DNA of 64,000 bases from Arenibacter sp. ARW7G5Y1 (GTDB lineage Bacteria; Bacteroidota; Bacteroidia; Flavobacteriales; Flavobacteriaceae): assembly GCF_003201775.1 (NCBI RefSeq), contig NZ_QJJZ01000009.1, positions 124,001-188,000 on the forward strand, read 5' to 3'. Shown one piece after another: positions 28,724-38,131 of this stretch. Positions within the stretch are counted from its first letter, which is position 1. Each line of letters opens with the position of its first letter. Made by a program: the position numbers and the translations under genes. Under the pieces are notes generated by a model. That model had not been told where the DNA came from. It made no database searches and saw only the letters and a list, made by a program, of their open reading frames with translations.

Positions 28724-29335
28724 GTGAAAAACGGAAAAGTAAAAAACATCAATAAAGAGCTATTATCCGATAACTGGTATAGGCTTGAAAAGTTGACTTT
28801 TGAATATCAGAAAGAGGATGGAAGTTGGGAGACCCAATCCCGCGAGGCCTATGATCGCGGAAATGGTGCTGCTATTTTGTTGTACAACAAGAAGAAGAAA
28901 ACGGTAATTCTTACACGACAGTTCCGGATGCCTACCTATATCAACGGCAATGATTCCGGGATGATGATAGAAGTATGTGCAGGGTTATTGGATGGCGATC
29001 ATCCTGAAGACTGTATAAAAAAAGAAACGGAGGAAGAGACCGGCTATAAACTGGACACGGTAGAGAAGGTCTTTGAATCCTATATGTCACCAGGTTCGGT
29101 AACCGAGATCCTTCATTTTTTTATTGGATCATATGATGAAAAAATGAAGATAGGCGAGGGGGGTGGTTCCCAAGTGGAAACTGAAAATATAGAAGTCTTG
29201 GAGTTGGACTTTGGTAAGGCCATGGAAATGATATACACAGGTGAAATTAAAGATGCCAAGACTATTATGCTCTTGCAGTATGCAAAAATTAACGGGTTAT
29301 TCCCCAATGTACAATCATCCCATTATGGAAGCTAA
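28724..29335 (+). CDS. nudK: NUDIX hydrolase, GDP-mannose pyrophosphatase NudK-like
   Basis: This 203-residue protein starts at GTG. The Nudix box is [20 protein letters not shown], followed by TGYKL, with the metal-binding Glu cluster. The N-terminal [15 protein letters not shown] and the C-terminal [12 protein letters not shown] resemble E. coli NudK, which splits GDP-mannose into GMP and mannose-1-phosphate. It overlaps the msrA start by 11 bp, so translation is coupled. Confidence 0.85.
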   Translation: MKNGKVKNINKELLSDNWYRLEKLTFEYQKEDGSWETQSREAYDRGNGAAILLYNKKKKTVILTRQFRMPTYINGNDSGMMIEVCAGLLDGDHPEDCIKKETEEETGYKLDTVEKVFESYMSPGSVTEILHFFIGSYDEKMKIGEGGGSQVETENIEVLELDFGKAMEMIYTGEIKDAKTIMLLQYAKINGLFPNVQSSHYGS

Positions 29336-29837
29336 ACATAGAATAGCCTTTGGGGGTGGATGCCATTGGTGTACCGAAGCCGTTTATAAATCACTAAAGG
29401 GTATAATAAGTGTAGAGCAAGGTTTTGTAGCTCCGGAAGGGGAGGAATCTTCCTTCTCTGAAGCGGTAATTGCGCATTATGACCCAAAAGTCATTAGTCT
29501 TGAAGATTTAATTTTGGTGCATTTATATACCCATAAATCTACATCAGACCATGGCATGCGTAAAAAATACCGTTCGGCCATTTATACTTTTGAGACAGTG
29601 GATGTTAAAAGATCTACTGGGGCATTGAAAGAATTTCAGAAGAATTTTAAAGATCCCTTGGTAACCAAAGTCCTACCGTTCAGGAAATTTAAAATTTCCG
29701 ATAAAGCCTTTCAAAACTATTACTTTAAAAATCCATATAAACCATTCTGCCAAACCCATATTGTTCCAAAACTAGACTTGTTGATGTTGAAATTTGCGGA
29801 CAAAGTAGATCATAATAAGGTCGTCTTGGGTCAATAA
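29325..29837 (+). CDS. msrA: Peptide-methionine (S)-S-oxide reductase
   Basis: The ATG at 29325 gives 170 residues and starts four codons before the nudK stop; the frame is open further upstream inside nudK, but this start matches MsrA. The catalytic motif is [10 protein letters not shown] with Cys13 (usual GCFWC; Phe is His here). GVISVEQGF-like and HYDP segments and the C-terminal [13 protein letters not shown] fit the family, although the usual GYxGG repeat is partly changed ([11 protein letters not shown]). It repairs oxidised methionine using thioredoxin, and trxB is nearby. It overlaps the convergent S13 gene by 7 bp. Confidence 0.85.
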   Translation: MEAKHRIAFGGGCHWCTEAVYKSLKGIISVEQGFVAPEGEESSFSEAVIAHYDPKVISLEDLILVHLYTHKSTSDHGMRKKYRSAIYTFETVDVKRSTGALKEFQKNFKDPLVTKVLPFRKFKISDKAFQNYYFKNPYKPFCQTHIVPKLDLLMLKFADKVDHNKVVLGQ

Positions 29838-31156
29838 CGGTCCCTGATCATTTCAAAGATAGATTCCATATGTTGTTTTACCTCATTATTGCTATGGGTA
29901 AAATGGTTGTTCATAAAACTAAATATCAAAGTCTTTCCAGATCGCGTTAGAAGATATCCACTAAGACAATAATTATTTCCCAATGATCCTGTTTTGGCGT
30001 AAATATATGGGCGTTCATCACCATGGAACCCGTTTTTTAAAGTCCCTGTTAGGCCGCCGACAGGGAAAAAGTTGAATAATCGCTCCCTAGGTATTTCTTG
30101 GTACATTTTATTAAGTACATACACCATTGTCCCTGGTGTAAATAAATTGTAGCGTGAAAGCCCGGAACCATCTACCCATCTTGGGGGCTGTTCCAGTTCC
30201 TGTAAATAATTCTCCAAAATATATTTTCTGGCCCTTGCACTGTTCAGTGTATCCGAAAGGGTAGAGGAGCTTAAAATTAATAATTGTTCTGCAAGAAAAT
30301 TATCACTTACCTTCATCATTCGCTTGTATAGGGAATCTGAGGAAACCCCGTACAACACCTGTTTTACCTCCTTCGGCATCTCTTGCACAATATTGACCTT
30401 TTTAAGCAGGACTTCTTCCAATAGATTTTTTATCAGGGTGCTATCAATCATAAAAGGACTTTCCAAGGTATCTTTTCTCTGAGGGTCAAAATAAAAGGTA
30501 TTACTGTACAATTCTCTATTTATTCCGTATTCAATGGGCACTACTTGGTTTTTGAAATGTTCTGGGGTAACCGTTATACCCTCTGTATTCTCAATGGTTA
30601 CAACGTTGCCGTAAATAGGAATTGCACTTCTTTCCGGACTAAAATAGAGGTCATAATCTTCCCAGGCCCAACCCGGACCATACTTGTTTTCCTGAAAATT
30701 ATTTAAATAAAGGGATATGTTCTTATGGTTCTGGGCAAATTTTATTGCGGTACTGTCACCGAAATAGGGATGCAACAAGGTGGGGTCGCCTGTGCCTTCC
30801 ATATAAAGGGTGTCATTTTTAACAACATATTTTAGGGCCGGAATCCTTTCTGGCAAGATTTTAAGGGAGGTATACAGGGTAATAATTTTGGTATTGCTTG
30901 CCGGAGTAAAGTACTTTTGGCTATTGTGGCTATACACAGTATCCTTTTTAATAGGATCGTAAACCAACAGCCCCTGAAAGTAATTATTCGGCGTTTCCGA
31001 GCTTATGCGTTGTTGAATGTTATTTTTTAATTTTTTGTTATTTAGTGTTTTACAGCTAAATAGGTTCATTGAGGTGCCAAACAAAATTAACAGCCCAAGA
31101 ATCCTCTTTTTATCTAAAAAAGGGATTTGAAAGTGTGCATTCATCGACTTTAACAT
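29831..31156 (-). CDS. dacB: PBP4-type D-alanyl-D-alanine carboxypeptidase/endopeptidase (S13), lipoprotein
   Basis: This 441-residue protein has the three penicillin-binding motifs: SNTK (Ser87, Lys90), SDN in KVSDNFLAEQLLI and KTGSLGNN near the C-terminus. The leader ends MNLFSC (C35), so it is probably lipid-anchored. GSGLSRYN also matches S13. It trims or splits peptidoglycan peptides in the periplasm. It is convergent with msrA, 7-bp overlap. Confidence 0.92.
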   Translation of the reverse strand: MLKSMNAHFQIPFLDKKRILGLLILFGTSMNLFSCKTLNNKKLKNNIQQRISSETPNNYFQGLLVYDPIKKDTVYSHNSQKYFTPASNTKIITLYTSLKILPERIPALKYVVKNDTLYMEGTGDPTLLHPYFGDSTAIKFAQNHKNISLYLNNFQENKYGPGWAWEDYDLYFSPERSAIPIYGNVVTIENTEGITVTPEHFKNQVVPIEYGINRELYSNTFYFDPQRKDTLESPFMIDSTLIKNLLEEVLLKKVNIVQEMPKEVKQVLYGVSSDSLYKRMMKVSDNFLAEQLLILSSSTLSDTLNSARARKYILENYLQELEQPPRWVDGSGLSRYNLFTPGTMVYVLNKMYQEIPRERLFNFFPVGGLTGTLKNGFHGDERPYIYAKTGSLGNNYCLSGYLLTRSGKTLIFSFMNNHFTHSNNEVKQHMESIFEMIRDRY

Positions 31157-31245
31157 CTTTTTATCTATTATTTAACGGAAAGACAGCAATAATATATACC
31201 TTTTATTGGTTATCTTAGTCCAAGCAACCTAAAATTATTAAAAAT

Positions 31246-31443
31246 ATGGCAAGAGCTATGTTAGAGTACACTAAAACCGTACTGCAAAAGGTTAGTTTTG
31301 ATACAAAGTTATTTTGCAAAGAACTAGAGAAAGCAGTGACTAGACTATTACCATTTGAAATAGAAGAATTAAAACTCTGGTTGAAGCAGTTCATTAATGA
31401 TAAACCAGAATTACAACAAAGCTTACTTTATTTGAAAGTATAG
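31246..31443 (+). CDS. Small conserved flavobacterial protein
   Basis: This 65-residue, mostly helical protein runs MARAMLEYTKTVLQKVSF, CKELEKAVTRLL, FEIEELKLWLKQFI and ends LQQSLLYLKV. Similar short proteins are common in Flavobacteria from memory, with no known role. The gene stands alone with a strong terminator 4 bp after the stop, which supports an independently expressed gene. Confidence 0.85.
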   Translation: MARAMLEYTKTVLQKVSFDTKLFCKELEKAVTRLLPFEIEELKLWLKQFINDKPELQQSLLYLKV

Positions 31444-31447
31444 ACAT

Positions 31448-31478
31448 AAGCTACCTTAAATTGGTAGCTTTTTTTTTA
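31448..31478 (+). terminator. Terminator of the 65-residue protein gene
   Basis: AAGCTACC (31448-31455), loop TTAAATT, GGTAGCTT (31463-31470), then a run of eight or more T. Confidence 0.9.
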
Positions 31479-31588
31479 AATTATTCTTAGTGTGCAACTT
31501 TGTTTTTCTTAAAACTTCTCACATACTAAGGACAACTATTTTGGTAAGTTGCACCGTATATAATGGCGGACCCCCCAATATTGTATAT

Positions 31589-31984
31589 ATGAAATATTTA
31601 ACCTACGTATTTGTTCTATTCCTTTTTAGCTGTGGGAAGGATGAGGATACCTTGCCCTTAATTGTCAATGATCTTCTAGGAATATGGCAATTGGAAGCCA
31701 CTAAAATTAGCCCGGGCGATATAGTTGAGAATTGGACAACTGTAATGAACGGACCCATATTTGAATTTAAGGCCAATGGTTCCTATACCCATAATGAAAA
31801 GGCTTGTGGCGGTATTGTTAACGGAATTTACAGTACAAGTGAAAGTGTTTTGACCCTGCGATATCATTGCGAAAACAATGCCATTGAAACCATTTTTAAT
31901 ATGGAATTCACCGAAGGAAAACTTATACTATCCAATGTAGGCTGCATTGAGGAATGTTCCTATAAATATAGAAAAATAGAATAG
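31589..31984 (+). CDS. Lipocalin-like lipoprotein
   Basis: The ATG at 31589 is preferred because it opens a lipoprotein signal (MKYLTYVFVLFLFSC); the frame extends to a GTG at 31490. The 131-residue product has the lipocalin-like opening LLGIWQLEATK and later strands FEFKANGSYTHNEKACGG and LTLRYHC. Four mature cysteines (in KACGG, YHCEN, VGCIEECS) may form disulfides. It is tail-to-tail with oxyR with no gap. Confidence 0.75.
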   Translation: MKYLTYVFVLFLFSCGKDEDTLPLIVNDLLGIWQLEATKISPGDIVENWTTVMNGPIFEFKANGSYTHNEKACGGIVNGIYSTSESVLTLRYHCENNAIETIFNMEFTEGKLILSNVGCIEECSYKYRKIE

Positions 31985-32923
31985 TTATTTGTTTAAGGGA
32001 CTAATGATCTTTACATCTTGGAAAGCAATAGCTCCTCTTACCACACTGGCAATAACATCATATAATGCTTCTGTAATTTGAACTTTGAGCTCACTTTTGT
32101 GGTAAATTAAGCTTACTTCCCTAGCAGGAGATGGATTTTTAAAGAATTTAAGGTTCTGCTTCTTTTTATCATCCAGTTCAATAGTATTTAGGAAGGGTAG
32201 GAGGGTCATCCCCAATCCTTCATTGGAAAGGTTGATCAGGGTCTCGAAACTACCGCTTTGTAATTGAAAGTGCTCTTCATCGTAATTTTTGGTGGCATTG
32301 CACAAATTTATGACACCATCCCTAAAACAGTGTCCGTCACGCAATAGCAGCACATCCGAAATTTCCAAATCTTCCGGTACTAATTCCGATAGTTTTCCCA
32401 ATCTATGATTGGGGGGTACATACCCCACAAAAGGTTCATAATATAGGGGGCGCTCCTTAATAAATTCAATTTCCAGCGGTGTAGCTGCAATGGCAGCATC
32501 TATATGGCCATCTTGAAGGTTGCGGATCAAATTTTCGGTGTTTTGCTCCTTGATGATCAGGTTTACTTTGGGGTATTTTTTTATAAAGGTCTTAAGGAAC
32601 ATGGGCAATAAGGTAGGCATAATGGTGGGGATGATACCAAGGGTAAACTCACCGCCTATAAAACCCTTCTCCTGATCTACTATATCCTTTATACGGTTGG
32701 CCTCATTGACAATGTTCTTGGCCTGGGCAACTATTTTGGCACCAACTTCCGTTATGGTAATCGGTTTTTTGCTCCTATCGAAAATTAATATGTCCAATTC
32801 GTCCTCCAGTTTTTGCACCTGCATACTCAAGGTAGGTTGGGTAACAAAGCTCTTTTCGGCTGCCAAGGTGAAGTTTTGATACTCGGCAACGGCTAGTACA
32901 TATTGCAATTGTGTAATGGTCAT
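31985..32923 (-). CDS. oxyR: OxyR, LysR-type hydrogen-peroxide-inducible activator
   Basis: This 312-residue protein has an N-terminal LysR helix-turn-helix (QLQYVLAVAEYQNFTLAAE, TQPTLSMQVQKLE). The redox cysteines are both present in LLRDGHCFRDGVINLC, at Cys199 and Cys208, the same numbers as in E. coli OxyR. Peroxide forms a disulfide between them and switches DNA binding. Likely targets include dps (37507); msrA and trxB are further candidates. Confidence 0.93.
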   Translation of the reverse strand: MTITQLQYVLAVAEYQNFTLAAEKSFVTQPTLSMQVQKLEDELDILIFDRSKKPITITEVGAKIVAQAKNIVNEANRIKDIVDQEKGFIGGEFTLGIIPTIMPTLLPMFLKTFIKKYPKVNLIIKEQNTENLIRNLQDGHIDAAIAATPLEIEFIKERPLYYEPFVGYVPPNHRLGKLSELVPEDLEISDVLLLRDGHCFRDGVINLCNATKNYDEEHFQLQSGSFETLINLSNEGLGMTLLPFLNTIELDDKKKQNLKFFKNPSPAREVSLIYHKSELKVQITEALYDVIASVVRGAIAFQDVKIISPLNK

Positions 32924-33058
32924 GAAGTATTATTTAAAGTGATAAAATTAGGAAAACTAAAAACAAAACCTAAGCAGAAGGACCCTTACTTATAAAATCT
33001 TTTTCCTACCCTGAAATTATATAAGGGGCGTTGGGTTGGTTTCGGCATATCAGTGGTT

Positions 33059-34519
33059 TTAATCAGTAATGATGTTTTCCGCTTCTATCCTTTTGTTATT
33101 GATGAAATCGTATAGCGTCAGCCTTCTCAAAGTGTAGTAATCTGTCCAGAAATTTTCCAAGGAATTCAGGTATTCAAGTTCTGCCTTGTCTTTTTCCTGT
33201 TGCGCCAAATTTAGATCTGTAATGGTAATTTTTCCTAGAATATATCGCTCTTTGGTAATCTGATAGCGTTTAATGGCAATTTCTTTGGCTTTTTCCGAAG
33301 TGGATAGAAAATCCCTTTTACTGGACCAATTTAAAATATGTAGGTAAATCTCCTGTTCAAAAGCCTGCTGTTCTTGTTTTATATTTGTTTCTACCAAACC
33401 TAAATCGGCCTCTCCCATTTTTCTTTCGGATTTGGAGACCCCCCAATCAAAAATAGGAATACCCAATCTCACGGATACTCTTTGTTGTCTATCATAGTCT
33501 TGAAAGAGCGCGTCATAATCCTCGGCTCGCTTATTTAATCCGAAATTGGCATTGACATTAATTTCCAGCCTATTGTTACCTTTTATTTGAGCAAGGTTTC
33601 TTTCGGCCTCCAAACGTCTCCTTCTAAATTCAATAACGGATTTCCTGTTATGGGTAGCTTCATCCAGGGCAGTTTGTACACTTACCTCAAAATCTACCAA
33701 TTTCTCTGGAATGAACAGTTCTATGTCCTCGGTTTTCAGTTCCAGATATCTGGCCAGGTTTTGGGAAGTCCTTTTAAGTAGGATCGTATTTGTGGTAACC
33801 TCATTTTTCGAATTTAGATGTCCCAGTTCCATCTGCAATAACTCATTTTCAGCAATCTTTCCAATTTCGAACCGTCCTTTGGCAATTTGCAATAAGGTAT
33901 CCTGGGTAGCCAAATTTTTCTTGGAATTTTTCAACCTCATTTGGGCGGTCAATAGTCCAAAATAGCGCTGGCAACTGCTTAGGGAAATATCTTCCATACG
34001 CTCAATAAATTCGCGCTTGGATTCTTCAAATTTTAAAGGTTCTATTTGCCTGTCCCACTTATAAGGATTAAAGAACAAGGAATTTTGATAGTAATTTACG
34101 GAAAAAGGGGTGAGGGAGTAATTGCTGTTTTCATCTGCGCCAAAGCGATCTATTCGTTGGATTTGTGAATTAAGGGAAAGGTTTCCCCCGGTAAAAGGAA
34201 TACGCTGGTCTATGGACAAAGTCCCATCTATCCTGGATTGATTTTGATTTACGAAAATATCCTGGCCTTCGTCATTGGTAATCCTTGTAATTGATTTGGA
34301 ATAATCCGGCAAGGTGGCCGATAATCGAAATTGTGGTAAAAATTGGGCTACATAAGTTCTGTATTTCCAATAACTGGCTTGTGATTGGTTTAATACGGCT
34401 TGATATTCTGGGGAGTTTTTTTTTGCCAATTCAATGGCCTCTGTTAGCGTTAGCTTTTTGGTCTGTCCCAGAACAATAAGGTTTGAACACAGGAATAACA
34501 ACACAATACATTTTTTCAT
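33059..34519 (-). CDS. TolC-family outer-membrane efflux protein
   Basis: This 486-residue protein has a signal peptide (MKKCIVLLFLCSNLIVLGQ). Two OEP repeats carry long helices and the family pattern LTLTEAIELAKKNSPEYQA at the start, RRRLEAERNLAQIKGNNRLE midway and LNLAQQEKDKAELEYLNSLE near the end. It forms the outer-membrane channel for the adaptor and permease encoded upstream (64 bp to the permease gene). Confidence 0.9.
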   Translation of the reverse strand: MKKCIVLLFLCSNLIVLGQTKKLTLTEAIELAKKNSPEYQAVLNQSQASYWKYRTYVAQFLPQFRLSATLPDYSKSITRITNDEGQDIFVNQNQSRIDGTLSIDQRIPFTGGNLSLNSQIQRIDRFGADENSNYSLTPFSVNYYQNSLFFNPYKWDRQIEPLKFEESKREFIERMEDISLSSCQRYFGLLTAQMRLKNSKKNLATQDTLLQIAKGRFEIGKIAENELLQMELGHLNSKNEVTTNTILLKRTSQNLARYLELKTEDIELFIPEKLVDFEVSVQTALDEATHNRKSVIEFRRRRLEAERNLAQIKGNNRLEINVNANFGLNKRAEDYDALFQDYDRQQRVSVRLGIPIFDWGVSKSERKMGEADLGLVETNIKQEQQAFEQEIYLHILNWSSKRDFLSTSEKAKEIAIKRYQITKERYILGKITITDLNLAQQEKDKAELEYLNSLENFWTDYYTLRRLTLYDFINNKRIEAENIITD

Positions 34520-34583
34520 TTTGGACTATTTTGATTGATAAAATGGGGGAGGGTATTTATGTTTGATGCTATTGGGGTATCCA

Positions 34584-35954
34584 TTATTCACGTCTTATGG
34601 CTTCTATGGGATTTTTGTTGGCGGCCGATTTGGCAGGTAAAACTCCAAACGCCAGCCCTATGAAGGTGGCTACAAAAAAAGACAAAACAATGGAGTTCAA
34701 TGAAAGAATGGTTTCAATACCCGTTGCCAGTTCCAATCCATAGGATGCTACGATTCCCAATATTATGCCTATTATACCTCCGCCCAAACTGATGAGGACG
34801 GATTCGGATAAAAACTGTAGAATTACATCTTGCTTGGTGGCACCAATGGCCCTCATGATACCTATCTCTTTAGTTCGTTCCAGTACGGAGGCCAACATAA
34901 TATTCATAATGCCTATACCACCAATTAGTAGTGATATCCCAGCAATAACACTGAGAACAATATTGAATATCTGTTTAGTTTTCTGCTGTTGTTTTAGCAA
35001 TTGTATAGGGATGGTAATTTCAAAATCCAACACCTCGTTATGTTTTCTTTTGAGAAGTTTGCTCAATACTTCCGCAGTTGCTTTAAGCTCATTGGAGTTA
35101 TTTACCTGTACCGTTAATTTATCCAATTGGTGGTAATTGCCCCTAGGAATTTTTTTCTTGGGCCCATTATTGGCACCACTAATGATGATCATACCTCCGC
35201 CACTAAAATCCAGGGGTTGGTCCGATATGATCTTTCTATCCTTATATCGAACCAAAAAGGTCTTTACAGGAATATAGATATCCTGGTTAAGGTCTCGAAT
35301 TCCCAAATTCTCCTGTGCCTTTTCAGAAATGAGTTTTTCCTCTATTATGCCAATAACCTTAAGCCAAACGTCCTTTACCTTGATTTGCTTACCAATGGCA
35401 CTTTCACCTGGGAACAACTTCTTTTCTACCTTTTCACCAATGATACAGACTGAAGAAGCATTTATCAAATGTTCTTGGGAGAAGTTGCTTCCTTTTCCTA
35501 AATGAATATTGGAAGTTTCAAAAAAGGAGTTGGTGACCCCTATTAATTTCACCGAATTTTGCCTACCCTTATTAATAACATAGGTTTCTAAAATTATTTC
35601 CGGACTAATGGCTTTTATAGTAGGAATATTATTGGCTATACTAGCTACATCCAAGAGATCCAAACCTTTGGAGAATCGTGTGGTTTCCTGTGCACCTTCC
35701 TCGTCCTCACTACTGCTTTCATCCTCTTCATCAGGTATTGGTGTTACTACAATGTTGTTGACGCCTACCAGTTCCAATTGCGCCAGAATTTCCTTTTCCG
35801 CCCCATTGCCTATGGACAGCATTGTAATTACTGCTGCCACACCAAAAATGATGCCCAATGCTGTTAAAAACGTTCTAACCTTGTTGATCGTCACCACGCG
35901 AATGGCTTCCCTGAAATTGGAGACAACCTGTTCTAGAAGTATCTTGTCTATCAT
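34584..35954 (-). CDS. MacB-type ABC transporter permease
   Basis: This 456-residue protein has an N-terminal membrane helix (TFLTALGIIFGVAAVITMLS), a large periplasmic MacB_PCD domain and three C-terminal helices of the FtsX domain (LSVIAGISLLIGGIGIMNIM, ERTKEIGIMRAIGATKQDVI, closing NPIEAIRRE). The region 130 residues in is rich in Asp/Glu/Ser (DEEDESSSEDEEG). The ATPase domain is missing and no ATPase gene lies in the operon, so a partner must be supplied in trans. It follows the adaptor gene after 4 bp. Confidence 0.92.
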   Translation of the reverse strand: MIDKILLEQVVSNFREAIRVVTINKVRTFLTALGIIFGVAAVITMLSIGNGAEKEILAQLELVGVNNIVVTPIPDEEDESSSEDEEGAQETTRFSKGLDLLDVASIANNIPTIKAISPEIILETYVINKGRQNSVKLIGVTNSFFETSNIHLGKGSNFSQEHLINASSVCIIGEKVEKKLFPGESAIGKQIKVKDVWLKVIGIIEEKLISEKAQENLGIRDLNQDIYIPVKTFLVRYKDRKIISDQPLDFSGGGMIIISGANNGPKKKIPRGNYHQLDKLTVQVNNSNELKATAEVLSKLLKRKHNEVLDFEITIPIQLLKQQQKTKQIFNIVLSVIAGISLLIGGIGIMNIMLASVLERTKEIGIMRAIGATKQDVILQFLSESVLISLGGGIIGIILGIVASYGLELATGIETILSLNSIVLSFFVATFIGLAFGVLPAKSAANKNPIEAIRRE

Positions 35955-35958
35955 GAAT

Positions 35959-37203
35959 CTAATTTAAAGACAGTATGCCCTTTTCTTCCAATCCTTCTGG
36001 TTTGCTCAGATACACAACTTCGTTCTCATTTAAACCCTTTTTTACAATTACCACATCCAAATTGGATTCGCCCATCTCAATTTCTTTTTTATCGATGGAG
36101 AGGCCGGATTTGGCGTACACAAAACTTATGGAATCTTGGGAAAATACGGCTTCCAACGGTATCATTAGAACCTCTTCTTCCTTATGGATCAGGATTCTAT
36201 TGGAGGTAGTCATCCCAGGCCTGACATTTTCATTATTCTCGTCAAAGTTTATCAGTACCTGAAATAACTTAATATCCGACCCTCGTTTTTCTTCCCCAAC
36301 ATTGGCCACGTTGGTAATGGTTCCTTTGACCGTTACATCTGGAAAAGCATCAAAACCGATAATTACAGGAAGGTCTTTTTTTATCTTTCTTATGTCTACC
36401 TCGTTGGCATAGGTCTTTGATTCCATTTTTGTAAGGTCGGGTAAGGTTGCTATTGCGGGGTCCCACATGCTAATGGACGACCCAACCTTTCTTTTGGTCC
36501 CATCCCAGTTTTTAGCGTAGGTTACCATTCCATTGGCATCGGAATGAATGGTGAAGGATTTTTGAAGATTCCTGAGTTCCTCCAACATTTTGCTTATTTT
36601 GGATACTTCAGTTCCCACTTCCACCATCTTGGCCATAGCTTTTTGTTCCTTAATTTTGTAATCCTCGGTTTTCTCCTTTAAATCCCGTTCTAATCGCTCA
36701 ATATTGATCTCCAACTTTTTTATGGTAGCAGGTGGCTCATAAATAGACTGTTTAAGCTCCAACTTATTTTCTTGGATATCAAATAGCAAATCTTTTATGG
36801 CTGTCCGTTCCTGTTTTAAGGTTAGGGTTGTGTCTAACTGCTCTTGAGTGTATTTGGACTGGGCAGTTTCCAAATTTAATTGTGCATCCAAAATTTGTTC
36901 ATTCACCTCCGAGGGATCCAATCGGCCTACATAATCGCCTTCCTTTACCAGGGAACCTTCCGGAATTAGGTCTTGAATTTTAACATCCCGCAGTTTAAAT
37001 TTCCGTATGTCGTCCGGGCCATTAATTTTTTTTAAACTGGTAGATTGGGCCTCACCTGAAATGATAACTTCATTTAAAAATTCGCCTTTGACCACTTTGG
37101 TGGTAATGGCTACATCTTCATCTGCAGTATTCCCGAACAAGGTGTAACCTGCAAGAATAAGAACAATTGGGATACCGAATAGGAGTAGTTTCTTTTTATT
37201 CAT
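35959..37203 (-). CDS. HlyD/RND-type periplasmic adaptor subunit
   Basis: This 414-residue protein is anchored by an N-terminal helix (KLLLFGIPIVLILAGYTLFG). A barrel-sandwich half (VVKGEFLNEVIISGEA), a long coiled coil (about 110-215, LKKLEINIERLERDLKEKTE) and the second half VGTEVSKIS follow. The beta-barrel segment DVTVKGTITNVANVGEE completes the adaptor. It is the first gene of the adaptor-permease-TolC operon and bridges inner and outer membranes. The substrate is unknown. Confidence 0.92.
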   Translation of the reverse strand: MNKKKLLLFGIPIVLILAGYTLFGNTADEDVAITTKVVKGEFLNEVIISGEAQSTSLKKINGPDDIRKFKLRDVKIQDLIPEGSLVKEGDYVGRLDPSEVNEQILDAQLNLETAQSKYTQEQLDTTLTLKQERTAIKDLLFDIQENKLELKQSIYEPPATIKKLEINIERLERDLKEKTEDYKIKEQKAMAKMVEVGTEVSKISKMLEELRNLQKSFTIHSDANGMVTYAKNWDGTKRKVGSSISMWDPAIATLPDLTKMESKTYANEVDIRKIKKDLPVIIGFDAFPDVTVKGTITNVANVGEEKRGSDIKLFQVLINFDENNENVRPGMTTSNRILIHKEEEVLMIPLEAVFSQDSISFVYAKSGLSIDKKEIEMGESNLDVVIVKKGLNENEVVYLSKPEGLEEKGILSLN

Positions 37204-37506
37204 TGTTAGGTGGTTTAGTTAAAGGGTGGGGGACTCAAATTTAATCCAGTACCTCTATATACAAGAGATTATTGTGTTATTATTTTCTTAATTAATCATA
37301 AAAATATTTGCAAAAGGATTTAAAATTTACATTACATTGAAAATTTATGTTAAATTATTAGTATTATCATCAATTATCGTACCAATGATAAACCTTACTT
37401 TTTTCCTATCGTATATTACTATACACTTATAATAACTATCAATAAATTAAAGCTGCATCAGGAGGGGTTTTTTTGTAATTTAGTGGTATAACAAAAAAGA
37501 TATATT
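37204..37506 (+). promoter_or_regulatory. Divergent promoter region of the efflux operon and dps, with a possible OxyR half-site
   Basis: This 303-bp very AT-rich gap contains ATCG-N7-CTAT at 37408-37422, one mismatch from the OxyR half-site ATAG-N7-CTAT known in E. coli. Since dps is a classic OxyR target and oxyR is 4.6 kb away, it is a candidate, but AT-rich DNA makes chance likely. No exact -7 box with a good -33 was found. Confidence 0.3.
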
Positions 37507-37986
37507 ATGCAATTAAACAGTATAGGTTTGGATGTTACCAAATCAAAATCGATAAGTAAGGATTTAAATCAGTTATTGGCCAATTTCCAACGCTATTATC
37601 AGAACCTTAGGGGAATTCATTGGAATATAAAAGGGAAGCGATTTTTTGACCTCCATATCAAATTTGAAGAATTGTATACCGATGCCAACACCAAGGTAGA
37701 TGAAATTGCGGAACGTATACTTACGTTGGGAGGTGTTCCTTTACACACCTTTGAAGATTATATTAGTAGTTCAAAGGTACCTGTTGGTAAAAACATAACG
37801 AAGGATGAGGATGCTATAAGACTTATTGTTGATTCATTGTCCCAGTTACTTGTAATAGAAAGGAATATCTTGGATGCCTCGGACGAAGCTTCGGATGAAG
37901 GTACCAATTCTATGATGAGCGAGTTTATTACCCAGCAAGAAAAAACTGTCTGGATGATGAAAGCTTGGTTGGCCGAGGAAATTTAA
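37507..37986 (+). CDS. dps: Dps-family ferritin-like DNA-protection protein
   Basis: This 159-residue protein has the Dps core QRYYQNLRGIHWNIKGKRFF with the ferroxidase His, followed by the conserved D/E pattern HIKFEELYTDANTKVDEIAERIL and GGVPLHTFEDY. Dodecamers bind DNA and oxidise Fe(II) with peroxide. The last Trp-rich helix is EKTVWMMKAWLAEEI. It stands alone, with weak hairpins after the stop. Confidence 0.93.
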   Translation: MQLNSIGLDVTKSKSISKDLNQLLANFQRYYQNLRGIHWNIKGKRFFDLHIKFEELYTDANTKVDEIAERILTLGGVPLHTFEDYISSSKVPVGKNITKDEDAIRLIVDSLSQLLVIERNILDASDEASDEGTNSMMSEFITQQEKTVWMMKAWLAEEI

Positions 37987-37993
37987 TCCACAG

Positions 37994-38025
37994 GATTATG
38001 GCTCTCTTAATACGGGGCCATAGTC
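37994..38025 (+). terminator. Weak hairpin after dps
   Basis: GATTATGGC (37994-38002) pairs with GCCATAGTC (38017-38025) with one wobble. The T-rich part after it is poor (TATGAATGGATTTTA), so termination is uncertain. Confidence 0.4.
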
Positions 38026-38050
38026 TATGAATGGATTTTAGATTTTACAG

Positions 38051-38114
38051 ATCATCCCCGGTATGGATTCTTTTGACATGTGATGTCCAAAGTACTTTCC
38101 ATCTTGGGGATGAT
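38051..38114. other. Long imperfect hairpin between convergent dps and metallophosphoesterase genes
   Basis: ATCATCCCC (38051-38059) and GGGGATGAT (38106-38114) are perfect complements; inner segments TTTTGACAT and ATGTCCAAAG also nearly pair. It could end transcripts from both sides or be a structured RNA. Confidence 0.5.
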
Positions 38115-38131
38115 TATTGTTTTTAGGAGGT

